Shown here in pieces: positions 34,956 through 47,185 of a stretch of DNA of 64,000 bases. The stretch comes from Carallia brachiata (lineage: Eukaryota; Streptophyta; Magnoliopsida; Malpighiales; Rhizophoraceae), in contig JADCRB010000008.1 of the NCBI GenBank assembly GCA_021464245.1, positions 681,590-745,589 on the forward strand, given 5' to 3'. The position numbers and the translations under genes were made by a program. Position 1 is the first letter of the stretch. Each line of letters starts with the position of its first letter. The notes under the pieces were generated by a model. The model was given only the letters and a program-made list of their open reading frames with translations. It searched no databases and was not told where the DNA came from.

Positions 34956-37900
34956 CATAGTTGGCGACGTTGTCGAGAACGAGGTTAGTGATTTTTGTTT
35001 CTGTTTTTTTTTTTTTTATTAATCCTATTTTGATTTTGATTCTCTTTTTTATATTAAAACGGGTCAACCGGGGGCCTGTTTTCGCTAACTGCGACAGATC
35101 CACACTTTGTGGGCGAAAATTATAAGAAATTACTATTGTTTGATATGAATCAATAATTAATCAAGGTTTAATTAAACAAGCATAAAAAAATCACCATAAA
35201 AAAACATGAATTAAACTAGCATGAATAATCAAAAGTAATAATCTGGTTAGTAATTTAGTGGTTCCATCTTCCCATTAGTTTGGAGTTTTCTCCTATCATT
35301 GCTCACCCCCTCAAGTAAACAGGGATTAATTGAGATACAGTTAAAGGTTTTACAAGAAAATCAGTGAGTTTATGGATTCATGATTCATTAACGTCCTATA
35401 TATATAAGAGAAGCTCACTTTGTTGGTTTAATCTATAAAAAATAGTTAAATGAAGATGATTATGGATAACACTCCACATTGGACGTACTTGTTTTGGGTT
35501 AAAAAAATAAACAAGCATGAATTCGCTCAATTATCAACTAAATAACGTTAAATTTTATTCGATAATCATCATGTTCTAAACTTTTGAGTCGAGATATCTT
35601 CATAAAACAATATAATATCAGAGATGCCAAGAACTCAACGATGGGCTTTGGGGAAAAAAAACGAGTAACTTTTAAAAAAAAAAAAAATTATATTGCATCT
35701 TGTTGCATTGTCGTATGTGGATATATAAAATAAACAAAAGTTAGTAGCGATTGTTAAAAACAAAATGCAGGTGTTTCTCGAAAACCACCACAATAATTAA
35801 AAATTTACATTTATATTCGAAAATTTTGTATTTTAATTTTAAAAAAAAAATTTGTTATGTAAAAATAAAAAAAATTATTTTTATTATATCCAAATATGTA
35901 ATGCCTTCTATTTTTACCGAGCCGAAAAAGTCTATGTGAACACATAATGATGACCCTCCTACTTTCAACAGCATATTGGAAAAAAAAAAACAAAGAAAGA
36001 AAAAGACAACGGATGCGAGAAGAGATCTTTACTGCATTACTTTTTTTTTTTTTTTATCATAAGAGAAGTTAGAAAGCCAAAAAAAGTGAGAACAAAATTA
36101 TCATAATTCAAACATAAAATTTAAAAATTTTGATAGAAGGTTCAAATAACTATGTTAAAAGTAGGAGAGAATATTTTCTTTCTCCCTACAACACTTTCGC
36201 TTGAGAAGCTTTGTATAAGTAATAATAATATTTTCTATTTTTTTGACGTATCAGAAAAATAATGTTAGACAATTCGGATGCATTATTCAATGCTGCTGCG
36301 TGAGGACAAAAAAAAAAATTCAATGCTGCTGCGCACTTTGGTGGTCAAAAGCAATGAAATAAGTGAAATGATTGTACCATTATTTTAGGGAAAAAAATGA
36401 ATGAAGTGTATTACGCACGAAAGGCATATGCTGCGGCTGGCAAATATTCCTCCACATACGTCATAGTAAGTTATTTTTTTTTTACATTAAAACGTACCAA
36501 TGCATTACTGATTAATATCAAAGGATAACAAACAGATTAATAATGATAATATTATGATTAATAAAAAGTAACGATGAGAAAAAATTAAATAGTAATTTAT
36601 GAGAGAAAAAGTAAAAGGTAATTGTTTGGATTGATAAAAAATAAATAGAAAAAAAAATAAATAAAAAATCTTTTTTCATCCATTTTCTTTTCCTTTTTCA
36701 TTCAAAATTGCCAAACAGGGTGTTTTAAAGATATAAAATTGTTCTAAACTGTTTAATAATTCAATCAGCAGTCCTGTCAGTATTCCTAGAAATACAAGCG
36801 ATGTTGTACAGAGGGATGGTAGACAAAAGCTTGTCAATATCACTGAGAAGGGGAAAAATCTCCCGTGGCCACGTTATAGTAAGTTATTTATTACTTGAAA
36901 AAGTCGGATAGAAACGCATCAGCATTCAGCCATAAATATAAACTTACGGAAGAATGTTAATTTGTGAAAGATTAGTTATTATGAAGAGCACCTAATAATT
37001 TTTGAATGAGGCATGACAAGTACATTCATAATTTAGTAGTAAAAATCCATGAATATATAAAAATAACTTACTTGGCCTTCGTATTGAAAGTAAATTACCT
37101 GAAAACGATGTAGGAGAATATTATTATGCTTTTTTGTACGTTAAATTAGTATAATTGCACATACGATCATAATCATGAAAGCAACTTTTTTTTTTTTGTG
37201 ACATAATGAAAAGCAACTTGAGATCTTACTTTCAGTTTAATTTATAGTTCAAATCCTAATCACTAATTAAAAAGGTAGGTAGTTCTAATTTTAAAAGTTG
37301 CATGTTGCGGCACAGAGGAATGGCAAAGAGAAAACCAGCAAATATTTAACTATAAGTTTTTATTTTGGTTCGAAACCCACGCACTGGATGACGCAACAAT
37401 GAATCTTTTTCCTTTACTTAAAGCAAAAGGTCTGTCTGTATATTATTTGTTCATGTCCATTAATTGACCATTATCTATTATGATTTTGTCTATTTCATCT
37501 AATTTGTTGATGCCCATTAGTTCTTTTGAGGGGGAAAATCTCATAAAAGTTGATTAATATATTGGTCTAATATGAACTTAATAGAATTAATTCGTTCTCT
37601 CTCTCTCTCTCTCTGTATATATATATAGACTGAAAGAACCGTATGTTGATAGAGGACTTGGCACTGGAATTAATTACTCTAGCACAAAAATTAATTACAG
37701 CCACACGACGACCTGAGTTTACTTAATTGTTATATTGCATTCTGAATTGATGGTCCACAAAATTATATCGGTGAAGGGACGGCAAATTTAAAACTAGGTC
37801 CGCAAAAATTTAAAACTAGGTCAGGAAAAAGACTGTTCACATGCCTGATTAAACAAATCTAAAATAGAAGGGCCGGCACTGTCGATAGTGAACTGAAAAG

Positions 37901-38203
37901 TGCACTGAACAGTTTTTTTTTTTTTTTTTTGACTAATTTACTAGCTATAAAATCAGGAAATTCAACCCAAAGAACAGCATACATAAGGCATCAATTAATA
38001 AAGCACGTTTATCAATTTGTAGTTAATTTATGAGCGTAATGCCTTGCCTTAGTAAGTATGCATACGTAGCATGAGAGCTCCAGGATCTGCAAAATATATA
38101 TAAAGACCGTAAGACCGAGTCGAGAAAGTTAAGGTTACTAATTATATATATGCAAGAGAAAATGCGGTAGTTGTATATATATATTTGTATACAAAACTTG
38201 AAA
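34956..38203. other. 3.2-kb AT-rich intergenic region
   Basis: No gene is supported. Small features include a 16-bp direct repeat ATTCAATGCTGCTGCG at about 36283 and 36319, an A-rich MITE-like block at about 36560-36730 ending GCCAAACAGGGTG, a (CT)n(AT)n microsatellite at about 37597-37627, and a 22-bp tandem AAATTTAAAACTAGGTC near 37785-37823. Confidence 0.45.
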
Positions 38204-38502
38204 GCATAGTTTTAAAAACCTCGACTTGCTCAATCCAAGTCCGATCTGACTAGTGAACCGGTCAGGTCAATACTAATAATTTCTTTTTTTGTTCAAAAAA
38301 TTATATACAATTATATAATTTTATTAAGAATACTTATAGATATATATTTAAATAGTATTTCAATAACATATTATTTATTTTTATATAATATATTAATGCT
38401 AATTATGTTTTCAAAAAACAAGATTTGACCTGTCGGTTGGGTTATCGATCAGACTGTTATTTTAAATCGGGTCAAGATCTAATATGAGTTTAAAAATTAT
38501 GC
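38204..38502. mobile_element. GGTC/GACC-rich MITE
   Basis: The ends are inverted: GCATAGTTTTAAAAACCT on the left (38204) and GAGTTTAAAAATTATGC on the right (to 38502). Just inside, ACCGGTCAGGTCAATACT and AGATTTGACCTGTCGGTT mirror each other. About 299 bp, no coding. No clear target duplication. In composition it resembles the larger element at 50715-51371. Confidence 0.6.
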
Positions 38503-38559
38503 TTAAACCTCGCAATAATTGTGTTATTTGTGAATTTAAGAAAATATTATTACAAGTCA

Positions 38560-38724
38560 ACTAGGCTGGCATGGTAAGATCAGCAAACTTGTAGAGAGAA
38601 AGTAAAAGGTTCAAACACTACTCATGAAAATCCAACAATAAATGACTTTCATAAGATCGTTATATCGAGATGTTGTTTTATGAGTAATCCTTTCAAGCTA
38701 TGCGCCAAAAAAAAAAAAAAAAAA
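38560..38724 (+). mobile_element. tRNA-derived SINE candidate
   Basis: An A-box-like TGGCATGGTAAG (38567-38578) is followed about 30 bp later by a B-box-like GGTTCAAACAC (38609-38619). The body then ends in an 18-bp A run (38707-38724). This is the layout of a plant SINE with a Pol III promoter and poly-A tail. No convincing target duplication was seen and the boxes are degenerate. Confidence 0.4.
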
Positions 38725-41700
38725 GCTAATCTTATGACGCTAAAAAACAATGAAAAGAATTTGGAAATAAACTTCAAAGTTTGAGATTTCTCACAAAAAA
38801 TGTCCTTTAATTACAATACACTAAAACACAAAAACAAAAAAAGAAGTCGGGAAAAACTTCAAGGTTGAGTATAAAAATTCAATAATGATTCTCTCTCACT
38901 CTCTCTGTTTTTTTTTTTTTTTAAATTTTAATGCGCATGCCAAAAAATATCAAATTTAGAAAGAAATCATGAGTGTAGTATATTTCCAATTCAACAGCGT
39001 AAAGGAACCTGCTAAAAAGATTGATCCTAACGCGTGAAGTTTAAAACTTTACAACAAGTTTCTAATTTCCTACGAAGAATAATATGCATATATATGTGGT
39101 TGAGGGTGAACTATTAATTTATCTAAGAACAATGTTTGTCACTCAATGCTGGATAACACCTCCACATTTTTTTTTAAATTTTTTTAGGCTTAAACTAATT
39201 AATTGAGAAAAGAGAAATAATTGAAAAAGTTAAGGATTTATTAACTTAATAAAAATCACATATATTTGGTTCCACTTATTGTAGAATTACTCTTTCCAAA
39301 AAATAAAAACCTCATTAAGTTAAAATATCCATCAGCAAAAATGCATTATAAAGTCTCAAATTCAAATGTTACTCGGAGCCACTTAATAATAAATAAAAAA
39401 AATGCACCATGAAGTGTAGCCCACCTGCTTAATTATATAACAGGAGTAGGACTGTTATTGACTAGAAAGTCTGACATCATGCCTACTGACGGTACCCGTA
39501 CATGTAGGAAAAGTAATGCAATATCTAATTACTTCTTCTCATGCCAGAATAAAAACATGCCTAATTAATCTAAAAGAATAGCTATTTTATACTTACTAAT
39601 ATTATTATTATTATTTTTGAATAAAATTAATTTATAATTTAATATTATTTAAATATTATTTTAAATTTTTTTATTCAAATAAATTTTACTTATTATATAT
39701 TTTAAAATTATAAATAAATTATACTCACTTAAAAAAGAATTAAAATAAAAAACTCCTTATTATCTTGAGTGTAATTGAAAAAATTTCTGCATTTGTAATT
39801 TAGTCATCGCAATTTCAAGTCAAAAACAATCTCTATAAAAAGGAGTAAGCGTATATTCATCTAACTTTTTCGTAGACTTTATAAATGAGAGAGTATTTTA
39901 TACTGATACTGTTTTTTTAAAAAAATTAATCAAAGACAGAATCGGGCTGGGAATAAAAACAAAGTTCCTTCAAATAATCTAAGAAATTGTAGCTCCTGAT
40001 GACAGCCCCAAGCGGCATACTCAAGTGGCTCGTTAGACGCGATCATACTTACAAAAAACTAGCTGGTTCGGCCGGTCCGATGCGTGAATTTGTGATTTAG
40101 ACTACCCTAGCAAAAACCTCTACTGCTAATTACTTATTAAATACTATACATCGACACCATTTTAAGTCACCGTAGTTATTGTGAATTTGTAATTTAAATA
40201 ATATTAATAATATATCAATAAAAAAAAATTAGGAATTTAAATCATTAATCTCTTCAACTGTTTTATTTTCTCCAATTAATTAATTTAAATCTAAGAAAAC
40301 TTAAAAAAAAGGTCATCACAATTAACTTTTCTGATATTTAACCAAAAAAGGAAAAAAAAAGTTTTCTGGTATATTGTAAAAAAAAAAAAATTAAAGCCTC
40401 AATGAACTAATGTGATTGTTGCACTAATCATGAAATTAGGATTCTGTCAAAAAAAAATCATGAGATTAGGAAACCATCTCTATCAATCCTTTGTTTTTTT
40501 TCTTAAAGTTTTGTATATATCTGAGCCAAAAAGTGAATCAGTGATGGATTTAGCAACAGATATTGTCGAGCTGTAGCATAATTGTTAAGATATTTGAGAG
40601 GGAATTGCATCAAATAAATATTCTGTTCACATGGTTGCCCTTTTCAAGGTTGCTTGGAAAAGAAATCCAGGCGGTCGGCTATGTTTAAGTGAAAGGTGGA
40701 TGCAAATAATTTAACGGAAAAGATATAGGCCAAACAATTTTTGGGCAGATGGTTGCCATGTGTATGTGGAGACTTGTAGGTCCCAATTTTTAAAAAAAAA
40801 AATTTAAATTTTTGTTAAAACGTATGTACTCAAATTTATTACGTATATAATATCATTTTGTAACAAAAATTACAGTATTTTATAATGAATTAGTCAAAAA
40901 GTAGTTTTTAGATTCATTGTAATATGTGTTTATGTCTGTTGTAAAATATACCGTTTTTATTATATATAATATGTTTTAGACGAGAAACACAAAATTTTAA
41001 AAAATACCTTTTATTTGGTGAGATCACAACCACGTTACTATGGCTCCGGCCAACTTTTTTATGTTTACTATTGAGACCCATAATTTAAGACTGCACCCTT
41101 TATTCCTATAATTTAAGCCAAATGCGATGCCCAAACGATGACTTCTTGGAGTTGTTTTGAGTATTTTAGTTTAGACTTTGTAGAATAGGGGATTGTTGAG
41201 GATAATATTTTTTTATTATTTTATAATTATTAATTAAATATTAATACATTAATATTTTTTAATAATAAATTTAAAATATACTTAACTTTTATTTTTTAAT
41301 GACCAATCAACCTATATTACATATGAATAATTATTAAAAAAAATGATAAAAAAAACTGACTGTCTCTCTTAAACAAGAAAGCTCCAAAATCTGCCTCTAA
41401 AATGCTTTAAAAAAATTGTCAATGACCGATAACAACCCTTTGGAATTAGTCGTGATTAGCCCTTCAATTCAACCTTAACTTTCGGAAAACACAAATTTCT
41501 CTGGACCCCTTGAAGGCTTCCCGATCAACGGCAAGAAGACTTTTGGACACAAACTAATTAAAAAATAAATAAATAAATAAATAAAAACCTTCACGTCAGC
41601 ATAACCCAATAATATTGGGTCGTTTATATTTGACAAGCCTGCCTGGTTTGGTGAAAATTATGGTGTGAAATTGTGAATGGATGGCCTTGTTTGGAAATCC

Positions 41701-42300
41701 ATGTCTTTAATATGCAATACAAAAAGCCAAAGAAAAAGAAAGGCCAGCCATGAAGGAATCGATTATAGCTTAAACAAAAATGAGGCTATCTTCTCTGAGT
41801 TCTTCCCGGGTTATTACATCTATAGTTCATAGATCTTTTGCTGCAAAAACTTTGCGAATGAGACCAAAGTTGCGGTAATTGCAACATATAAATATGTGAA
41901 GAGTTAGCAAGTGAACTGTATATATGTGCATATGATTAATTGATTATAGATAAAATCAAACTAAAATCTGTTGTTTAAAAAAATTTATAAAATTTTTAAT
42001 TTGACTATTTAAAATGTGAGTTATACTAAAAAAAATGTGAGTAATACTATAAATTCAAGTCTCAACTAGTGATATTAACCTTTAAGGTTAATCACGTGCT
42101 TCTTTTTGTTGTAAAATTTCGGTGGCACATTTGCTGGAATTACTCACGGCCCTTCATAAACTCACGATTCAAGATGTGGGTAAATTTCAATCTAAGCTCT
42201 ACTCTTAGACAACATAAGGAAATTTGATCTACTAGATCTTGCCACTAACTTGTTATCTTATAGGTAACTGTATATTGCTTTTCGTATAATTCATAATTTT
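38725..42300. other. 3.6-kb AT-rich intergenic region
   Basis: I see no gene or RNA. The interval holds poly-A/T runs, an (AATA)n microsatellite at about 41562-41585, and general low-complexity AT sequence. Confidence 0.45.
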
Positions 42301-42464
42301 TTTCTCATCGTTTATTAGATGGAATTACATTAAGTAGTCGCTGGTGAATGAGAACTTTTTTTTTTTCTCCCCGAATATGTCCTTCCTCCCGGAATCTCCA
42401 TCTCCATCTCATTATTTTCATGTTCCCAAAATATGTATAGCGTGCATACATTGCGTATTGAACA

Positions 42465-42565
42465 ATCTTAAATACATCTCCAAGACTTTTGTTTTTGTCA
42501 GATTTAGTGATAAGAATCATAAATATGTCTCCAAGACTTTTGTTTTGGTCAGATCTAGTGATAGT
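42465..42565. repeat. Short tandem duplication
   Basis: TCTCCAAGACTTTTGTTTTTGTCAGATTTAGTGAT-type sequence near 42477 is repeated near 42528 as TCTCCAAGACTTTTGTTTTGG with CAGATCTAGTGAT. The two units are about 50 bp apart. The frames covering it on both strands repeat the same peptide and are not convincing genes. Confidence 0.75.
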
Positions 42566-42583
42566 CCTCTTAAATTGGACCAT

Positions 42584-44199
42584 TAGTTTTTAATTTAGAT
42601 ATAGCACAGTTCTAGTAATTTTGAAAAAAATTTAACAGCTTCACTTAATTAGTTTTAAAATAATAATAAAATAATATTAAATTTATGAAAATAAAAAAAT
42701 AAATAAACTGTTAAATATTATTAAATTGAACAATATAATTATTTTAAAATTAAATAACTTAAGACATGTAGTATTACTCTTAATTTTTTGGTTTGAAAAT
42801 AGGATGTCTGTACCAAAATGTATTATAGAAACGCGAATGGCGAGTGGATTCACAGCTGTTATTGGAGTTTCAACGTTGGCGGAAGGCAGCCACGGCTACC
42901 GACTACCAGGAGCTTTCAAGTCATATATTCATCTACCTCCACATTTAGTTGGCCTTATTTTTATAAATTTCCAGTATGACAAGCCACCTGTTTGTAGGTA
43001 AAGAGGGTAGACTTTTAATTCCAACGGAAATGGATTATGAGCCTTACAAAATATTCATATAAGTTTGTCTCAATTATGTAATAAAAAGTAATCAATTATT
43101 TTTTTTTGTAAATACATAAATAAAATGAATAACAAAAAAAAATATATATTTTATTACTTTATTTTTTTGGTTATTTAAAATATAAATGTGGTTAAAAAAA
43201 TTAATAATTAATTACTTTATCAAATATAAATGAAACAAGATTGTGGTAACATTTTGCGGGGCTATTTCGAATACCTAGAGTTTTGAATAAGTAGTAAATA
43301 TAGGTGGGTGGTAAAATGAAGACACAGAACAGATGAAAAAAAATTTTTTTTTGTAATAAGGTGGATTTTTGTGTAACAAAATATTAAATTATTATAACAA
43401 AAATTTAAAGTAATTTTTTATTTATTTTTTATTATAAAAATTAGACGTCTTGTTACACAAATAAATCAATTAATACAAAAAAAAATTTTCTCATTTTCTT
43501 CACATCTTTTTCTTTGTGTCTACGTAACTAGACTCATAAAATGTTACGGGATGAGGTGGCGTAGTTGAGAACCACATCTTTCCGGTGGCCTCTGATTTAA
43601 TTCTACAAATCAAAAGGCAAAGCAGTTCAACGCTTCTTTAAGAAAGTTGATTAGATGAGAGTCTCAACATATGTTCACACGTCACCATCTCAAACGTAGA
43701 AAAATGGTGGCTTAGAATCCTAGAAGTGATAATTTAGGTAACTCATGTACAACCTCGTCAACAGAATTAAGAACAAATTTTACCACCATGAACTGTCTTG
43801 GCAATTTTTCTTGTATTAAATATTAATTAATTTCATATATAAGTTTTATGTGAAATTGTTAGAAATTCTTGCACAAAATAAGAATAAAAATAGTACTAAT
43901 AGCATACAATTAGTATAATCCCAAAAACTATTTATAAACTGAATTTGAAATCTATTTTGATAAACTCTATAAAGAAGAATAGAACCTAGACTGAAATTAA
44001 TGGTCAAACTAAGCTGCACAAGGCAGTGGACACCGTATCTCTGCAAGCCTATAACGAAAATCAATCAAATACACCCAACAACGATTTCCACAGATTACGA
44101 GACGAACTAACACTAACACACAAACAGTACTATAGATAAACACACAAATAGCACAACAGTACACACAAACCGTATAATTAGACCTCCATCTAAAACTAA
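42584..44199. other. AT-rich intergenic region
   Basis: The block at about 42640-42760 resembles 7335-7480. A small frame at 42726-43001 covers a less AT-rich patch (about 42800-42915) but has no recognisable domain. The rest is poly-A/T-rich. Confidence 0.4.
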
Positions 44200-44207
44200 T
44201 TCAACAG

Positions 44208-44390
44208 TAGGACTGTTCATAAACCGCCCAATTCGCCAAAAACCGCTTAATTCACACCGCTCCTACCCGTATCCGCCAAAACCGCCAAGAAAAAAATCAA
44301 TTACGGTTTTTATTTTTCCAAAACTGCCAATGACAGATTGGTTACAGTTTCAAAATTTTAAAAACTACAGTTAAGCGACCTAATCCACTC

Positions 44391-44421
<31 letters not shown>

Positions 44422-45090
44422 ATATGGTCTAACTTAATCATATTTTTGTTGTATTAGAGATCTATTTGTTTTCACTATATATGTTGTCTCACCTTCACTA
44501 TTTTTATTGTTCTTTGTGCAATTTGGTATTTAAAGATGTTGTTTTGATCTAACGAACTTATAACTATTAGATTACTAACATGAATTGACTATATTTATAA
44601 CTATATTTTTTTATTCTTCGTATCGAGTTTATAGTGATGTCCAATTTTTCCCTACTAGGTAGCTAGCTTTGACGAGAAGATTTAACAAGAAAGAGTAAAG
44701 AAGTCATATAATTTCATATTTCAGTTGTAGTAACAATAATGAAATTTTTTAATGATAAAAAAAAATTAGGGAAATATTAGTTATTTATTTATTTTTATGT
44801 ATAAACTATCTCTTATAACTGTAATTTTGAATTTGAATGAATGTCTAACTAATTTTTTTAATTTTTTATTAAATATTTAATTGATACATTTAAATTTCAC
44901 CTTAAATAAATACTAAAAAAAAAATCAAAAGCCAAGTTGCACAATTAATAAAATCGCTCAAACCAATCTGCCAGATTAGTTTAGATGGTTGATAGATTGG
45001 TTACGATTTAATATTTTTAAACCGCTACTATGGCTGTTTGATTGCAATTTTTACCTTTAAAGTGCCCAATCCAACCCGGGAACACCCTTA
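44208..45090. mobile_element. hAT-family non-autonomous element
   Basis: An 883-bp element with inverted ends TAGGACTGTTC (44208) and GAACACCCTTA (to 45090). It is flanked by TTCAACAG (44200-44207) and TTCATCAG (45091-45098), an 8-bp target duplication with one mismatch. The left part is rich in AACCGC and CGCCAAAACCGC, and the right has AACCGCTACTATGGCTG. It contains an (AT)n microsatellite at about 44396-44421 and no transposase frame. Eight-bp duplication and TAGGG-type ends point to hAT. Confidence 0.8.
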
Positions 45091-45098
45091 TTCATCAG

Positions 45099-45750
45099 CA
45101 ACCATTCTCATCAGAACTAGTGGTGACGGCAGCGGCCGAGGGAGGGGGGGGAAGTGATGTCGGCATTGTATGAGCTGAAGGCGACGACGACAATAGTAAC
45201 TGAGCCGACGACACCATTCAGGGACCCGGCAGCGACGCCAAAAACAAGGCGAGATGGTCGACGACAACGGCAGCACTGACGGTGATGTTATGAACTACGG
45301 CTCACGTGAAGGTGACGCTGGCCTCAGCATCAGCAGAAGAAGCAAAGGCTCCGATGTTGGCAGTCGCAACAAAGGAAGCGTCATTGGGGTTGGCAGTGGT
45401 AACCGGGACAGTAGAGGAGATGACGGCGGCGATAGTGGAAGTGATTGAGAAGGCAAAAAGACCACCCGACTACAAAGGAGCACGGATCCGACAATAGAAC
45501 GGTTATGTGGGACTTTATTTAAGCTAAATCCAATAGAAAACAAACTAAGGACCACCATCTGGAGAGAGGAGGAAGAGAAAGGGTAGAGTGAAGCAGAAAA
45601 AGAAAAAAACAACTAGAAGGGAGGAGGACCGAAGGCAGAGGAAGAGATTAAGGGGTGCCGGCAGACAAAGGTGGTTAATCACTGCTGGCTAGAGTTTAAG
45701 AAATATCAGAAAGAGACAAAGAGTGTCAGAGAGAAAGGACTATTTTATAG
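45099..45750 (-). other. GC-rich island, possible promoter/leader remnant
   Basis: About 45110-45480 is strikingly GC-rich with many GAC, GGC and GCC triplets, unlike anything around it. Open frames exist on both strands but none resembles a known protein. On the minus strand, CTATAAAATAG (about 45740) precedes a pyrimidine-rich leader. This looks like a promoter and first-exon remnant of a gene or retroelement. The identity is unknown. Confidence 0.3.
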
Positions 45751-47185
45751 AGAATGAGAGTTTTTTTCCAATCCATATTTCAAGCTGACTTGGCAATTGA
45801 AAGCAAAGATTGTTAGTCCCTATTATACACCTACCATCTATTGAGTTCCCGGATACACAATAAACACCTATTGAATGTACCCTATATGATAGAATTTTAG
45901 AGTGACAAGCCCAAAGCATCCATAAAATTTTGGTTAGACTGAAGGTACTCTATTTAAATTAAGTATTCTTTACCAGACAGACTCTTATTTCCAGAACCCC
46001 TTATTTTTATGACAAATCTTACTCTTGAGAACAAGAGCAACGATACCCTCAACCAACATGTAAAAGCAAACATGAAAACAGAACATTATACGCATACAGA
46101 GCTCAAAACTATGAATACCGTGACACATCGACACTTCTACTCGGTGAATACTCTGAAAAGCCTAAGATCCACCTGGATCAAACCACCACAGGAAACAAAA
46201 TGTACACACACACATGCAAACCAGTGTACAGGACCACACTAATGCCTAGTAATAAGCTCTGAAGTCCACCAAAAGGTCCAGAACCACATTTCTATCCTCC
46301 TCACAGAGACCTAGAAGGGAGTTTCAAAAGGAAAAGTGTAGCAATCACACAAATGACGAAAGGTAACATAAATCATAAATCATAGACCACAAACTACAAA
46401 ATGGCTTCAGTTGAGACTATCAACAGAACGCTCCAGTAATCCACCTAAATCAAACAACCATAGGAAACAGAACTGAAATGTAGGTCTTACTGTAATGGGA
46501 TATTAGCTGTTAAAACTCCAAAACTTGGATTTCCCCCAAAAAACCAAAATGAGTTAGATAAGTACAACACAACTAGGTAAACAAAATGCACTGCAACAAC
46601 TTGAAAGAAATCACCAAAGAACTCCATAAAGCATAATTAGTGTACCTGAACAAATAGAAATGTATTTAATTTACAATGCAGCCGATAAACACTGAAAAAA
46701 CAAATAGAAAAAAGAGAAAAATTGCATATGATATTGACTAAAATAAATATGTTACAGATCAACGTGCTGATCCAATAAACCTAGATGAAACGTGGAGGAT
46801 ATAATGGCACAATGTTTCACTGGGCAGGGCCAAATCATAGCAATTGTTATGCCAACCATTTCATATCAATAATATATCCTTATATTTGAATTGCAAGTAG
46901 ATGGCTTCTTGCATTCCAAAATGGGTCCAAGACCATTGAAAAGTGATGACCCCCACTTGAGCGCAAGCTGTCTCTTTAGATTCTTTAACAATATCACCAT
47001 TTGTAAGAGTCTAGACTAAAGTACTCGAACCCTGAAGGTGCACATGCACAGCTAAAGTCATGCAACTTAAGGTAAACATGGTGCAAGAAAAAAAGGAAAA
47101 AGAACGCTAATTAAAAATTATGTCACGAAGGCAACCGTTATCTAACCATGATTATCCATAACCTCCATTTCCACGAGAAGATAGG
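45751..47185. other. Intergenic, partly 3' flank of the ankyrin copy 1
   Basis: Moderately AT-rich DNA without recognisable coding sequence. From about 47040 it becomes homologous to 52020-52160 (both contain TGTCACGAAGGC and CCATGATTATNCATAACCT). The tandem duplication unit therefore begins here. Confidence 0.5.

Noticed and set aside
42305..42586. Frames on both strands over the 42.4-kb tandem duplication
   Set aside because: The peptide repeats only mirror the DNA duplication; no domain or codon pattern supports coding.
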